Positions 63,351-64,000 of a stretch of DNA of 64,000 bases are shown here, piece after piece. The stretch lies in assembly GCA_021292105.1 (NCBI GenBank), contig CM037869.1:6260204-6324203 (forward strand). Reading direction: 5' to 3'. A program made the position numbers and the translations under genes. Below the pieces are notes generated by a model that was not told where the DNA came from, did no database searches, and saw only the letters and a list, made by a program, of their open reading frames with translations. Positions within the stretch are counted from its first letter, which is position 1; every line of letters begins with the position of its first letter. This DNA comes from Anadara kagoshimensis. Taxonomy: Eukaryota > Mollusca > Bivalvia > Arcoida > Arcidae.

Positions 63351-64000
63351 CCAATATGATAGGTAATAAGATTATTGCAATATGTATATTCAATATGATT
63401 GTGTTAAAATGTAACAAACCCCTAATGTAGTCAATTCCTCTATTGTTCCATGTTTTGAAATATGGAGATGACTGTTCCTAAATAAGTTAGCTACCTCATG
63501 TTTATTAAATTTTGATGTATTAGATAGAGTAAAACAAATGATATTGTCTTGTATTTTGTGCATTAAATAAATATAGGAAGGGCCGTGACCGATTAAACCC
63601 ACAATGTTTGAGGTTGTTACCTCTCAATATTTAATTTTGCTGCGTTTTAGTCATAAACACGTATCTGTAAATATATTTGATTGGTTATTGTTTAATATTT
63701 TTTGTTCATTTAATAAGCATTATAATGACCACCACTGTTCTAAACCCACAATAATTGATATAGCTACCTACATACTTGATTATGATTCATAAAAATTATT
63801 AACAAACAGTTCTATTAACTCCCCTATTGTCTCATGTTTTGTACAGGAATGGCCAACACTAGTGTGGGTGTATAGCCCACTGTTATTTTAACGACTATTT
63901 TATTGTGGTACAGTTAAATAAGCTAACTTAATTTTATTGCATTACAAAGTTAACAAATGCTGTGTATGTTTGAGACCAAGTTCACAATACCATGTTTTGT
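63351..64000. other. Right edge, intron of both genes, no exon seen
   Basis: AT-rich. Weak duplication of tctattgttccatgttttg / cctattgtctcatgttttgt (63439, 63822). The upstream receptor exon and the next PSMD1 exon must lie further right. Confidence 0.5.

Noticed and set aside
62700..64000. TM1-TM2 exon of the receptor on the - strand
   Set aside because: No frame here resembles the expected aminergic TM1/TM2 motifs (GN-LV, LAVADL).

Overview
The window is animal nuclear DNA: AT-rich, with GT-AG introns, tRNA-derived SINEs, MITEs and large tandem arrays. The genes and the SINE types suggest a lophotrochozoan, most likely a mollusc (perhaps a bivalve). That assignment is inference; nothing here proves the species.

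Gene 1 (+ strand, 1049-28966): eighteen consecutive internal exons of PSMD1/Rpn2, the 26S proteasome regulatory-particle base subunit. All eighteen have correct splice sites and phases and give 1755 nt (585 codons) with no frame break. The first exon lies left of the window. The C-terminal third was not found up to 64000, so the intron after 28966 is at least 35 kb long and the gene runs off the right edge.

Gene 2 (- strand, 62665-60823): the 3' coding part (TM3 to C-terminus) of a 5-HT2-type serotonin receptor. It sits antisense inside that giant PSMD1 intron. Human HTR2B also lies antisense within PSMD1, so this looks like a very old nested-gene arrangement. The receptor reading frame is broken about eight times by small indels with no nonsense substitutions. 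That pattern suggests sequence error more than decay, but decay is not excluded.

The rest is intron filled with repeats. An 8.4-kb array of 93/98-bp units lies in PSMD1 between 20021 and 28468; its unit appears to derive from the 3' end of an antisense SINE, and the remainder of that SINE still abuts the array. There is a 29-bp array (29638-30393), a 66-bp array of about 62 copies (37660-41739), and smaller arrays at 44.7-45.4, 51.8-52.3, 55.3-55.6, 56.6-57.1, 57.2-57.5 and 62.9-63.35 kb. At least two SINE families, several MITE families with TA target duplications, and a near-perfect foldback element at 32.8 kb are interspersed.

Long open frames inside the 66-bp and 93-bp arrays come from repeat periods divisible by three and are not called as genes. 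No other protein-coding gene, tRNA, rRNA or CRISPR array was seen.
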